From: Salinimicrobium soli
GTDB lineage: Bacteria > Bacteroidota > Bacteroidia > Flavobacteriales > Flavobacteriaceae
Assembly: GCF_048323655.1 (NCBI RefSeq)
Contig: NZ_JBLUWW010000002.1
Coordinates: 434,001 to 498,000, forward strand
DNA length: 64,000 bases
Direction of reading: 5' to 3'
A model generated the notes under the pieces. The model made no database searches. It had not been told where the DNA came from and saw nothing but the letters and a program-made list of their open reading frames with translations. The first letter of the stretch is position 1. Each line of letters starts with the position of its first letter. This document shows, piece after piece, positions 42,599-50,669 of the stretch. The position numbers were made by a program, and so were the translations under genes.

Positions 42599-44518
42599 TT
42601 AATTATTCCATATATAAATAAATACCAGTGCCAGTATAACAACTCCTCCGAGGAAGCCAAAGGCGTAGTCCTGGATCTTTCCTGACTGCATTCCTTTGAT
42701 CTTTCCTGAAAGCACTACTGTTTTGTTTCCTATGCCTTCCATTGTGCCATCCACTATCTTTTTGTCAAACCTGGCGATAGGGGAGGCTACATTTTTGAAG
42801 AAAATATTCCGTGCTACGAAAAGGTAGATCTCGTCGAAATAGAACTTATGGCTTGTCCAGGTATAGAATCTTCCAAAGGCATTTGCAAATCTGAAGGCCA
42901 GATCGTTCTCTTTTTTGTAGAAAACCCATGCAAGTAGGATCCCGATAGTTCCTGCACCAATGGCAACTGCAGCCAGAGGAAGATTTAGGTGTGTTTCAAA
43001 TCCTAATTTATCTGCCGAAACAAATTCGCTGAAAGGGATAAAACCTACTCCCACACTTAACAATGCGAGTACCATCAGCGGAATTGTCATGGATTTTGGA
43101 GATTCATGCGGAGCATGTTTGTAAACAGTTTCTTTTCCCCAGAAAATTCCGAAGTAGATCCTGAACATATAGAAAGCGGTCAATCCGGCAACAAATACTC
43201 CTATGAAATAGAGGAATTGGCTGTTCTCAAAAGCAGCGACCAGGATCTCATCCTTACTCCAGAAGCCCGCGAGAGGTGGAACCCCCGCAATTGCAAGAGC
43301 AGCGATAAGGAAGGTAATATTGGTAACCGGCATGTATTTTCTAAGACCACCCATATCTTTCAGATAATTGCTGTGAACGGCATGAATGACCGAACCGGCG
43401 CCGAGGAACAGTAAAGCTTTGAACATGGCATGAGTGAACAGGTGGAACATGGAGGCCATGTATCCAACTCCTTCGTGCCCATCAAAACCTGATACTCCCA
43501 GGGCCATCATCATGTATCCGAGTTGAGACATGGTAGAGAAAGCCAGTACGCGTTTAATATCGGTTTGTGTGATGGCAATGATAGCGGCAAAGAGAGAGGA
43601 GAAGGCACCCACATAGGCGACTATGTGGAGGGCAAATCCGTCTTCAACCATGTAGAACATCGGGAACAGTCGCGCCACGAGGTACACCCCCGCAACCACC
43701 ATGGTAGCAGCGTGAATAAGTGCGGAAACAGGGGTGGGACCTTCCATGGCATCCGGTAGCCAGATGTGTAGGGGGAACATGGCCGATTTTCCGGCGCCTC
43801 CCATAAAAATGAGTATCAAAGCCCACGTAATAACTGAAAGCCCCATAAAGGAAGAAGAAGCCCAGGTTAGTATGGCTGGCCCTTCGGGGTTGTTCAGTGT
43901 TTCAAAGTCAAAAGTATTGGTGTAAAATCCTATTATAAAGATCCCGATAAGGAAACCGAAGTCTGCAAAACGGGTCACAATAAATGCTTTTTTGGCTGCT
44001 GCGATCGCAGAAGATTTGGTGTAATAATAACCAATCAGTAAGAAAGAAGAGACTCCCACCAATTCCCAGAAAATGTAGATCTGGAAGAGGTTTGTGGCCA
44101 GTACCAGTCCGAACATTGAGAAGGTGAACAAAGAGAGGTATGCAAAGAAGCGGGTGTATCCCGGGTCACCTTTCATATAGCCCCGGCTGTAGATGTGCAC
44201 CATCAGGGATACAGTAGAAACCACCACCAGCATCATTACCGAGATAGGATCGATTAAAACTCCCATGTCAATATGAAGTGTCTCGGTGAACTTCATCCAG
44301 GTGATCTTTTCAACAAAGGTTTGGAAGGCACCGTCTACCTTGCCTGCCACAAAGAAGTATTGAAAAGCAGTATAGTATGAGAGAGCCGCAGATATGGTTA
44401 ATCCGGCAACGCCCACCAGTCCTGATACTGCAGGTTTTATTTTTTTACTGAAGATCCCCAGCACCAGGAAGACGGCCAGTGGAATAGAAGGGATCAATAC
44501 AATGTTGAGTAGATTCAT
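42599..44518 (-). CDS. nuoL: NADH-quinone oxidoreductase-type subunit L
   Basis: The 639-residue distal antiporter-like subunit. Evidence: FWELVGVSSFLLIGYYYTK, GAGKSAMFPLHIWLPDAMEG, PTPVSALIHAATMVVAGVYL, FSTMSQLGYMMMALGVSG, FHLFTHAMFKALLFLGAGSV, PLAGFWSKDEIL, and a long C-terminal extension that forms the lateral helix and last TM (about 555-639). It lies 12 bp after nuoK. The length is at the upper end of the usual 600-640 range. Confidence 0.96.
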   Translation of the reverse strand: MNLLNIVLIPSIPLAVFLVLGIFSKKIKPAVSGLVGVAGLTISAALSYYTAFQYFFVAGKVDGAFQTFVEKITWMKFTETLHIDMGVLIDPISVMMLVVVSTVSLMVHIYSRGYMKGDPGYTRFFAYLSLFTFSMFGLVLATNLFQIYIFWELVGVSSFLLIGYYYTKSSAIAAAKKAFIVTRFADFGFLIGIFIIGFYTNTFDFETLNNPEGPAILTWASSSFMGLSVITWALILIFMGGAGKSAMFPLHIWLPDAMEGPTPVSALIHAATMVVAGVYLVARLFPMFYMVEDGFALHIVAYVGAFSSLFAAIIAITQTDIKRVLAFSTMSQLGYMMMALGVSGFDGHEGVGYMASMFHLFTHAMFKALLFLGAGSVIHAVHSNYLKDMGGLRKYMPVTNITFLIAALAIAGVPPLAGFWSKDEILVAAFENSQFLYFIGVFVAGLTAFYMFRIYFGIFWGKETVYKHAPHESPKSMTIPLMVLALLSVGVGFIPFSEFVSADKLGFETHLNLPLAAVAIGAGTIGILLAWVFYKKENDLAFRFANAFGRFYTWTSHKFYFDEIYLFVARNIFFKNVASPIARFDKKIVDGTMEGIGNKTVVLSGKIKGMQSGKIQDYAFGFLGGVVILALVFIYIWNN

Positions 44519-44529
44519 GTCTTTCAGGA

Positions 44530-44847
44530 TTAATACTTCATGGTTTCAGTTTCCTTGACCTCTACAGAGCTAAGCCTTCTGTAGATATTTATGATGATCG
44601 CGACCGCCAGTGCAGTTTCCGCAGCGGCTACTGCGATAATGAAGATCGAGTAGACGGCGCCTTGCAGCAGGTCGGGATATAGATATTTGTTGATGGCTAC
44701 GAAATTCACCACAGTGGAGTTCAGGATAAGTTCTACAGAGATAAGGATGGAGACCAGGTTCTTTCGGGTCATGAATCCATAGATCCCAATAAAGAACAGG
44801 ATCGAACTAAGGGTTAGAATTTCGTGTATGCTTACTCCGGGTATCAT
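44530..44847 (-). CDS. nuoK: NADH-quinone oxidoreductase-type subunit K
   Basis: A 105-residue protein with three transmembrane helices, the normal size. The conserved glutamates of the central proton path are in ILISVELILNSTVVNFVA and in AVAAAETALAVAIIINIYRR. It is the MrpC-like subunit between nuoJ and nuoL, 22 bp after nuoJ. Confidence 0.95.
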   Translation of the reverse strand: MIPGVSIHEILTLSSILFFIGIYGFMTRKNLVSILISVELILNSTVVNFVAINKYLYPDLLQGAVYSIFIIAVAAAETALAVAIIINIYRRLSSVEVKETETMKY

Positions 44848-44868
44848 AATCAGAGATTTATGTGAGCA

Positions 44869-45495
44869 TTAATTAGTTACTTCAGATGGAGTTTCAGCCA
44901 AAGCTTCACTTTCCACTTTTTTTTCTTCGGAAGCTTTTATTTCAGCTTCTTCCACGATCTTTTCAATTTCGGAGTCTTCAGGAGTTTCCTCTTTGATCTC
45001 CACTCCGCCGCGTGCTATCACGATCGCTCCTATCATGGCAGCCAATAAGAGTACAGAGATCACTTCGAACGGAAGTATAAAACCCTCTTTTTCAATACTC
45101 AGAAGGGCAGTACCTATTTGAGCTGTAGTAGTGGTAATTGATTTCCCGGCCACTTCGAAAGGATGGGAATAAATGGTGGCAAGAAATACACTCAACCCAA
45201 GCAAACAGGCAAAGGCCGTAAAGATCTTGCGCTTCGGTTTGGCGTCTTCCAGCTGCATTTCAATGTGGTGAATAAGCAGGACCGAAAAGATGATCAACAC
45301 CACGATCCCGCCGGCGTAGACCGTAAGCTGGATCGCTGCCAGGAAGTTATAGTCTATGAGGAAGTAGAACCCGGCGATTCCCACCAGGGTAAACAACAGG
45401 TATATAACAGATCGCAGCATTTTACGACTGCTTACCGAGGCGATCGCTGAAGCGACCATGATCACTGCTAAGATGTAAAAAATGACTTTTTCCAT
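44869..45495 (-). CDS. nuoJ: NADH-quinone oxidoreductase-type subunit J with acidic tail
   Basis: A 208-residue subunit with five transmembrane helices in the first 160 residues. Family motifs are YLLFTLVGIAGFYFLIDYNF, the TM3 region AAIQLTVYAGGIVVLIIFSV with the pi-bulge tyrosine, and FEVISVLLLAAMIGAIVIAR. A cytosolic tail of about 45 residues follows, rich in Glu and Lys. This tail is longer than in Escherichia coli NuoJ and has no known role. It starts 4 bp after nuoI. Confidence 0.93.
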   Translation of the reverse strand: MEKVIFYILAVIMVASAIASVSSRKMLRSVIYLLFTLVGIAGFYFLIDYNFLAAIQLTVYAGGIVVLIIFSVLLIHHIEMQLEDAKPKRKIFTAFACLLGLSVFLATIYSHPFEVAGKSITTTTAQIGTALLSIEKEGFILPFEVISVLLLAAMIGAIVIARGGVEIKEETPEDSEIEKIVEEAEIKASEEKKVESEALAETPSEVTN

Positions 45496-45498
45496 GGC

Positions 45499-45975
45499 TT
45501 ATTCTTCTACTCCGGCTCTAACTTTTGAGCCCGGTTTGTTCAATACTCTGGTGAGTTTAGTCCTGTCATATACAGAATTTTCATAATTCTGTGCCCATTT
45601 TATGGCGTCTGAAGGGCAGGCGTCAATACACAACCCACACTGGGTACACATTCCAAAATGGTAAATATGTTTGTCAATTATTTTCTTCTTTTTGCCGGTC
45701 TCCTCGTCCACTACGCGGTCCCAGATGATCTCTATACTTCCATTAGGGCAGGCGATTTCACATTTTTGACAACCTGTACAGCTGTGTTCGTTGTTCTCAT
45801 CGTGCGGCATCACTACTTCCCCTCTAAAGCGCTCGAACATCTGCAGGGTATCGCGATTATCGGGATACTGCTGTGTAATGGCACCTTTTGGAGACTTGAG
45901 GAAGTATTTCCCTGTAACTCCCATTCCTGTGAGCAGGGTCTTTATTCCATGATATATTTCTGAAAAGTAACTCAT
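45499..45975 (-). CDS. nuoI: NADH-quinone oxidoreductase-type subunit I (two 4Fe-4S clusters)
   Basis: A 158-residue ferredoxin-like subunit carrying clusters N6a and N6b: CTGCQKCEIACPNGSIEI and CTQCGLCIDACPSDAIKW, each with CxxCxxCxxxCP. The N-terminal amphipathic segment (GIKTLLTGMGVTGKYFL) anchors it to the membrane arm. In an enzyme without NuoEFG this subunit is the likely entry point or relay for electrons from ferredoxin, as proposed for other 11-subunit complexes. It follows nuoH by 4 bp. Confidence 0.96.
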   Translation of the reverse strand: MSYFSEIYHGIKTLLTGMGVTGKYFLKSPKGAITQQYPDNRDTLQMFERFRGEVVMPHDENNEHSCTGCQKCEIACPNGSIEIIWDRVVDEETGKKKKIIDKHIYHFGMCTQCGLCIDACPSDAIKWAQNYENSVYDRTKLTRVLNKPGSKVRAGVEE

Positions 45976-45979
45976 GATC

Positions 45980-47032
45980 TTAAAATTGTATTGTCAGATT
46001 CAGCCAGACAACAATTGCCATTATTACAATATTTACCAGGTTAATAGGTAACAGATATTTCCATTCCAGCGTAAGCAACTGGTCTACGCGAAGCCTTGGG
46101 AAGGTCCACCTGAACCACATCATCAAAAAGACAATGACGAGGGTCTTGGCGAGGAACCAGAAAAGTCCGAGGAAGGGGATAGATTCAGTTATACCGAAAG
46201 GTGAAAGCCAGCCGCCAAAGAATACCGTGGTAGCAATGGCTGCAATGATGAACATGTTGATGAATTCTGCCAGGAAGAAATAGGCGAACTTCATTCCTGA
46301 GTATTCGGTATGGAACCCGGCGCCCAGTTCAGATTCAGCTTCTACCATATCGAATGGAGCACGGTTAGTTTCCGCAGTACCGGCTATCATGTAGATCATA
46401 AAAGCGATCACTGCAGGAATATGCCCCTGCACAATTAACCAACCGTCTTTCTGTACTTCTATAATTTCTGAAAGCTGGAGGCTTCCGGTTAGCAGCACCA
46501 TGGTCAAAAGTGACAAACCAACAGAGAGTTCATAACTGATGGTCTGCACCCCGCTTCGCATGGCGCCGATAAGTGAATACTTATTGTTACTACTCCAACC
46601 ACCCAGCAGGATCCCTATGACCCCTATGGAAGAGATGGCGATGAGAAAGAATATCCCGATGTTGATGTCAAACGCCTGCAGGTTCTTTGTGAAAGGAAAT
46701 ACTCCTAACGCCATCAGCGAGGTGATGATCACAAAGTAAGGCGCCAGGTTATACAGGAACTTATCGGCTTTTACAGTACCGGTAAGTTCTTTGGAAACCA
46801 GTTTAAGTGCATCTGCCAAAGTCTGGAACATTCCTTTATATCCAACGCGGTTTGGGCCCAGCCTCAACTGGAACCATGCGGCTACCTTTCTTTCAAGAAG
46901 GACCAGGTACAAGCCCAGCACCGCAAAGACAGTGAGGTAGATAAGGGCGATCATTACCATTTTTGTGATATCAACCGCACCCGCAGGCATGAAGGTGAGT
47001 AACCAGTCATTGATGCTTAAGGTCGTATTCAT
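45980..47032 (-). CDS. nuoH: NADH-quinone oxidoreductase-type subunit H
   Basis: A 350-residue subunit with about eight transmembrane helices that forms the quinone cavity with NuoB and NuoD. Conserved segments are LLERKVAAWFQLRLGPNRVG, GMFQTLADALKLVSKE, SYELSVGLSLLTMVLLTGSL, AGTAETNRAPFDMVEAESEL, GFHTEYSGMKFAYFFLAEF and RWTFPRLRVDQLLTLEWKYL. It starts 1 bp after the nuoD stop, so no room exists for nuoE, nuoF or nuoG at their usual place. Confidence 0.96.
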   Translation of the reverse strand: MNTTLSINDWLLTFMPAGAVDITKMVMIALIYLTVFAVLGLYLVLLERKVAAWFQLRLGPNRVGYKGMFQTLADALKLVSKELTGTVKADKFLYNLAPYFVIITSLMALGVFPFTKNLQAFDINIGIFFLIAISSIGVIGILLGGWSSNNKYSLIGAMRSGVQTISYELSVGLSLLTMVLLTGSLQLSEIIEVQKDGWLIVQGHIPAVIAFMIYMIAGTAETNRAPFDMVEAESELGAGFHTEYSGMKFAYFFLAEFINMFIIAAIATTVFFGGWLSPFGITESIPFLGLFWFLAKTLVIVFLMMWFRWTFPRLRVDQLLTLEWKYLLPINLVNIVIMAIVVWLNLTIQF

Positions 47033-47033
47033 T

Positions 47034-48170
47034 TTATCTGTCTATTTCAGGTACAACAATATCTATAGTCGCCATGGTAGCAACGAGGTCACCTATCTTG
47101 CCGCCCACTGTGATGTGGTTAAGCAGGGAAAGGTTAGAAAGCCCAGGGGAGCGGAATTTCACCCGGTAAGGGTTTTTGGTTCCGGTGCTAATAATGTACA
47201 CTCCCAGTTCCCCACGTGCGGTTTCAACCTTCTGATAGTAATCTCCCTTCGGAAGTTTGATCACCGCATCTGTCGCCACTTTGGTAGGGCCTTCAGGAAT
47301 TGAGTCTATCAACTGTTCGATGATAGAAATCGATTCCCACATTTCTTTGATCCTTACCGTATACCTTGCAAAGGAATCTCCGGCAGTATCCAGTGCCTCT
47401 TCAAAATTCACTGTATCAAGAGCGCTGTAAGGATGATATTTTCGAACGTCACAGGAATAACCTGAAGCTCTTGCCACAGGTCCTGAAGCACCATAATTAA
47501 TAGCGTCTTCTCTGGTCAAAACCCCGACTCCTTTTGTCCTTTTTTGGAAGATTACGTTGCCGGTTAGCAGGCGATCGTATTCCGGAAGTTTAGTTTTGAA
47601 ATGGGCGATGAATTCTTTTACCCTTTTCACAAAGTTGGGGTGAATGTCATGCATCAAACCACCGGGAACGTTATAGTTCATGGTTAAACGTGCACCGCAG
47701 GTCTCTTCAAAAATGTCATTGATCATCTCCCGGTCGCGGAAACCATAGAAGTAGGAGGTAAGAGCTCCCACATCCATTCCCATCACACCCCACCAAAGGG
47801 TATGGGATGAAATTCTGGTGAGTTCTCCTAGGAGGGTCCTTATCACTTTAACCCGGTCTGGGATCTCCAGCTCCAGGGCGTTTTCTACCGCAAGGCAAAC
47901 TGCTTCATTATTGATGTGTGAAGAAAGATAATCCATCCTGTCTGTAAGGTGGACGATCTGCTGATAGCTGTCTTTTTCGCACATCTTTTCAATGGAGCGG
48001 TGGATATAACCCAGGTCCGGTTCTACTTTTTTAATGATCTCGCCATCAATGGTGAGCAGCAGCCGCAATACTCCGTGAGTTGCAGGGTGCTGAGGCCCCA
48101 TGTTGATGAAATATTCTTCAGATTTGAAGTTATTCTGTTTTTTGGCTGTATCTATTGATGCTGTTTCCAT
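47034..48170 (-). CDS. nuoD: NADH-quinone oxidoreductase-type subunit D
   Basis: A 378-residue 49-kDa-type subunit that forms the quinone site with NuoB. Signatures are NMGPQHPATHGVLRLLLTID, the histidine loop of the quinone pocket, DLGYIHRSIEKMCE, TDRMDYLSSHINNEA, GVGVLTREDAINYGASGPVA and the C-terminal DIVVPEIDR. The length is near the lower end of the usual range. It is separate from nuoC, not fused as in Escherichia coli. Confidence 0.96.
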   Translation of the reverse strand: METASIDTAKKQNNFKSEEYFINMGPQHPATHGVLRLLLTIDGEIIKKVEPDLGYIHRSIEKMCEKDSYQQIVHLTDRMDYLSSHINNEAVCLAVENALELEIPDRVKVIRTLLGELTRISSHTLWWGVMGMDVGALTSYFYGFRDREMINDIFEETCGARLTMNYNVPGGLMHDIHPNFVKRVKEFIAHFKTKLPEYDRLLTGNVIFQKRTKGVGVLTREDAINYGASGPVARASGYSCDVRKYHPYSALDTVNFEEALDTAGDSFARYTVRIKEMWESISIIEQLIDSIPEGPTKVATDAVIKLPKGDYYQKVETARGELGVYIISTGTKNPYRVKFRSPGLSNLSLLNHITVGGKIGDLVATMATIDIVVPEIDR

Positions 48171-48176
48171 TTCCTT

Positions 48177-48647
48177 CTATTTTACAACCATATTGATGTC
48201 ATCTACATAATCCTTCCGCAGTGGATATCCTTCCCATTCTTCAGGTAAGAATAGGGTTTTGAGGTTGGGATGTCCTTTGAATTTTATTCCGAAGAAATCA
48301 TGTACCTCCCGCTCATGGAAATTGGCGGTGGCCCAGATATCCTGTACGGTGTCAAAAATGGGATTTTCGCGATCTGTTGTCTGCACCTTCACCACGATAA
48401 TGTGGCGGTGTTTAGTAGATTCCAGATGGTAAACCACACCCAGTTCTTTTCCGTAGTCAACCCCGCTAAGGCAGAAGAGGTAATCAAACCAGGTTTGTTC
48501 GTCCTTCTTAAGGCGAAGCATGAGCTCGTGCAAAAGATTGGGAGCTACAGAAATATTGAGGAACTGGGATTCTTCTTCCGAAAACTGCAGGTCTTCAGAT
48601 TCCGGAAACCAGTCAGAAATTACCTTTTTTAAAGCTTCATTGTCCAT
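48177..48647 (-). CDS. nuoC: NADH-quinone oxidoreductase-type subunit C
   Basis: A 156-residue 30-kDa-type peripheral subunit. The family block WFDYLFCLSGVDYGKELGVV, YHLESTKHRHIIVVKVQTTD, ATANFHEREVHDFFGIKFKG and HPNLKTLFLPEEWEGYPLRK with DYV are clear. It has no redox cofactor and stabilises NuoD/NuoB. It starts 11 bp after nuoB. Confidence 0.95.
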   Translation of the reverse strand: MDNEALKKVISDWFPESEDLQFSEEESQFLNISVAPNLLHELMLRLKKDEQTWFDYLFCLSGVDYGKELGVVYHLESTKHRHIIVVKVQTTDRENPIFDTVQDIWATANFHEREVHDFFGIKFKGHPNLKTLFLPEEWEGYPLRKDYVDDINMVVK

Positions 48648-48658
48648 TTTCTTCAGGA

Positions 48659-49237
48659 TTAAAGTCCTTCATCAAACCCTTCAATAGGATTCTTTTTAGT
48701 GCTACTTTTCTCGTTCATGATCTTCTTCTGCAGCATGAGCATTCCTTCCAGTAAGGCTTCGGGCCGTGGAGGACATCCCGGAACATAGACATCTACTGGA
48801 ATGACATGGTCAGCTCCTTTGACCACAGAATAAGAGTTGTAAAAGAATGGTCCGCCGGAAATGGCGCAGGCACCCATGGCGATCACGTATTTTGGTTCGG
48901 CCATCTGGTCGTAAAGCCTTCTTAAAACCGGGGCCATTTTATTAGTAATGGTACCGGCTATGATAATGAGGTCTGCCTGCCTGGGGGAAGGCCGCGCGAC
49001 CTCAAAACCAAAGCGCGAATAATCGTGACGGGCCGCGCCTGTCTGCATCATCTCAATAGCACAGCAACTGGTGCCAAAATAGAGTGACCACAGTGAATTG
49101 GCTCGTCCCCAGTTAATGATCTTATCCAGAGAAGTAATGACGATATTGGCGCCGTTCTCTGCCGGAATTACTTTTCCGGGAAAATCTTCGGGTATCCGTC
49201 CTGCTTTTGCAGGCTCATTTGATCTTGTTATTCCCAT
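48659..49237 (-). CDS. nuoB: NADH-quinone oxidoreductase-type subunit B (cluster N2)
   Basis: This subunit carries cluster N2, the last centre before quinone. Motifs are LYFGTSCCAIEMMQTGAARH with the tandem cysteines, RFGFEVARPSPRQADLIIIA, a single Cys in AMGACAISGGPFF, and VPGCPPRPEALLEGML. I place the start at the ATG at 49237 (MGITRSNEPAK), giving 192 residues and a short overlap with nuoA. An ATG at 49258 would add seven residues. Confidence 0.95.
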   Translation of the reverse strand: MGITRSNEPAKAGRIPEDFPGKVIPAENGANIVITSLDKIINWGRANSLWSLYFGTSCCAIEMMQTGAARHDYSRFGFEVARPSPRQADLIIIAGTITNKMAPVLRRLYDQMAEPKYVIAMGACAISGGPFFYNSYSVVKGADHVIPVDVYVPGCPPRPEALLEGMLMLQKKIMNEKSSTKKNPIEGFDEGL

Positions 49238-49578
49238 TTTAAAGCTCCTTTTTTCCATGCATATGCCAGTCCTAATCCAAGGATCACCAGGAAGATGATG
49301 ATCTCAATAAAGGCGATCGATCCCATGTCTCCGAAAACAACAGCCCAGGGCACTAAAAATGCCACCTCCACATCAAAGATCAGAAAGAGAATGGCGAAGA
49401 GGTAATAGCCCACTTTGAATTGCACCCAGGTAGGACCAACGGTTTTCATCCCGCTTTCGTAAGGTTCCCGCTTGTCTGTATTATCAGATTTTGGCGAGAT
49501 AAGATTCGAGAGAAAGTTGGCGCCGGCCACCAGTACGATCCCGGCGATTAGAAAGACAATGATTGCTTCTGAACCCAT
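49228..49578 (-). CDS. nuoA: NADH-quinone oxidoreductase-type subunit A
   Basis: A 116-residue subunit with three transmembrane helices. Conserved features are KREPYESGMKTVGPTWVQFK, YYLFAILFLIFDVEVAFLVP with the family F-D-x-E-x-x-F motif, and the TM3 segment ending GLAYAWKKGALKW. It is the first gene of the complex I run and begins 75 bp after the korB stop. I see no strong promoter in that gap, so korAB and nuo may share a transcript. Confidence 0.95.
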   Translation of the reverse strand: MGSEAIIVFLIAGIVLVAGANFLSNLISPKSDNTDKREPYESGMKTVGPTWVQFKVGYYLFAILFLIFDVEVAFLVPWAVVFGDMGSIAFIEIIIFLVILGLGLAYAWKKGALKWE

Positions 49579-49653
49579 TTTTAGAATGTCTTAATTTGTT
49601 AATAAAATTAACAGTTAGCTACCAGCTAAACACTGATGAAGATCAGGTATCGC

Positions 49654-50667
49654 CTACTTTACTTCGTATGTTTCTCCTGAGAAGAAAAGGTCATTTGTCT
49701 TTTTGAATTTCGATTTCGCTTTGATCTGTTCAGTGAGGGCATTTTCACGTTCCTCAAGGGTTGCATCGCCAAAACTTCTGATGATTCCGGTAACTAAAGG
49801 ATACTCCAGTCGAACAAGCATCTGGTGAAGGGTTGGATCCTTTTCTTTGGCATCATGTACAAGAAGATCCTCTTCAGAAATGCCATTTTCACCAATGGTC
49901 ACCACTTCAAGTTTCAGCCCGTTCAGCACCAGTCCTTTATTTCTTTCTTTTCCGAAGATCATGGGCTTACCATGTTCCACGAAAAGCTGCTGGTCTTCCC
50001 GAACGTTCTTGTCAGTATATTTTACATAGCAACCGTCATTGAAGATCACACAGTTCTGCAGTACTTCTACCAAAGAAGTTCCTTTGAACTTTTCTGCTTC
50101 AATGAAAATATCGGTCATTTCTTTTGGAGAGTTTCCGCCGATCCTTGCAAAGAAGCGGCCTTGAGCACCAATTGCCAGTTCTCCGGGAGAGAATGGAGGC
50201 TGGGTGTTTCCAAAAGGAGAGGACTTGGTTTTCTGGCCTACCAAAGAAGTAGGGGAGAATTGCCCTTTTGTAAGACCGTAAATCTCGTTGTTGAAAAGGA
50301 TGATGTTGAGGTCGATATTTCTTCTTAGTACGTGAATGAAGTGGTTACCACCAATAGCCATACTGTCCCCGTCACCGGTGATCACCCAAACGCTGAGGTT
50401 TGGGTTGGCCAGTTTCACTCCCGATGCTATGGCAGGAGCCCGTCCATGGATCCCATGCATTCCGTAGGTGCCCATGTAGTAAGGGAAACGGGAGGAACAT
50501 CCAATTCCTGAGATAAATACCACATCTTCCTTTTTAACTCCCATTTCGGGAAGCGCTTTTTGAACAGACCGTAAAATAACATAGTCATCACACCCGGGAC
50601 ACCATCTTACTTCCTGATCATTCCCAAAATCTTTGTAGGTATACTTTTGTTGAACTGTTGTTTCCAT
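49654..50667 (-). CDS. korB: 2-oxoacid:ferredoxin oxidoreductase subunit beta (2-oxoglutarate type)
   Basis: A 337-residue TPP-binding subunit. It starts with a CxxC iron-sulfur/TPP motif (RWCPGCDDYVILRSV) and a further FISGIGCSSRFPYYMGTYGM block. The TPP-Mg site is WVITGDGDSMAIGGNHFIHV with LFNNEIYGLTKGQFSPTS. With KorA it oxidatively decarboxylates a 2-oxoacid to acyl-CoA and reduces ferredoxin. A 2-oxoglutarate preference is inferred from the family, which in aerobes often replaces or backs up 2-oxoglutarate dehydrogenase. It starts 2 bp after korA and precedes the nuo genes. Confidence 0.93.
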   Translation of the reverse strand: METTVQQKYTYKDFGNDQEVRWCPGCDDYVILRSVQKALPEMGVKKEDVVFISGIGCSSRFPYYMGTYGMHGIHGRAPAIASGVKLANPNLSVWVITGDGDSMAIGGNHFIHVLRRNIDLNIILFNNEIYGLTKGQFSPTSLVGQKTKSSPFGNTQPPFSPGELAIGAQGRFFARIGGNSPKEMTDIFIEAEKFKGTSLVEVLQNCVIFNDGCYVKYTDKNVREDQQLFVEHGKPMIFGKERNKGLVLNGLKLEVVTIGENGISEEDLLVHDAKEKDPTLHQMLVRLEYPLVTGIIRSFGDATLEERENALTEQIKAKSKFKKTNDLFFSGETYEVK

Positions 50668-50669
50668 AG

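Noticed and set aside
39656..49578. nuoE, nuoF or nuoG hidden in the complex I operon
   Set aside because: All junctions are short (nuoD to nuoH is 1 bp) and no frame on either strand has the FMN/NADH or 2Fe-2S motifs of these subunits.
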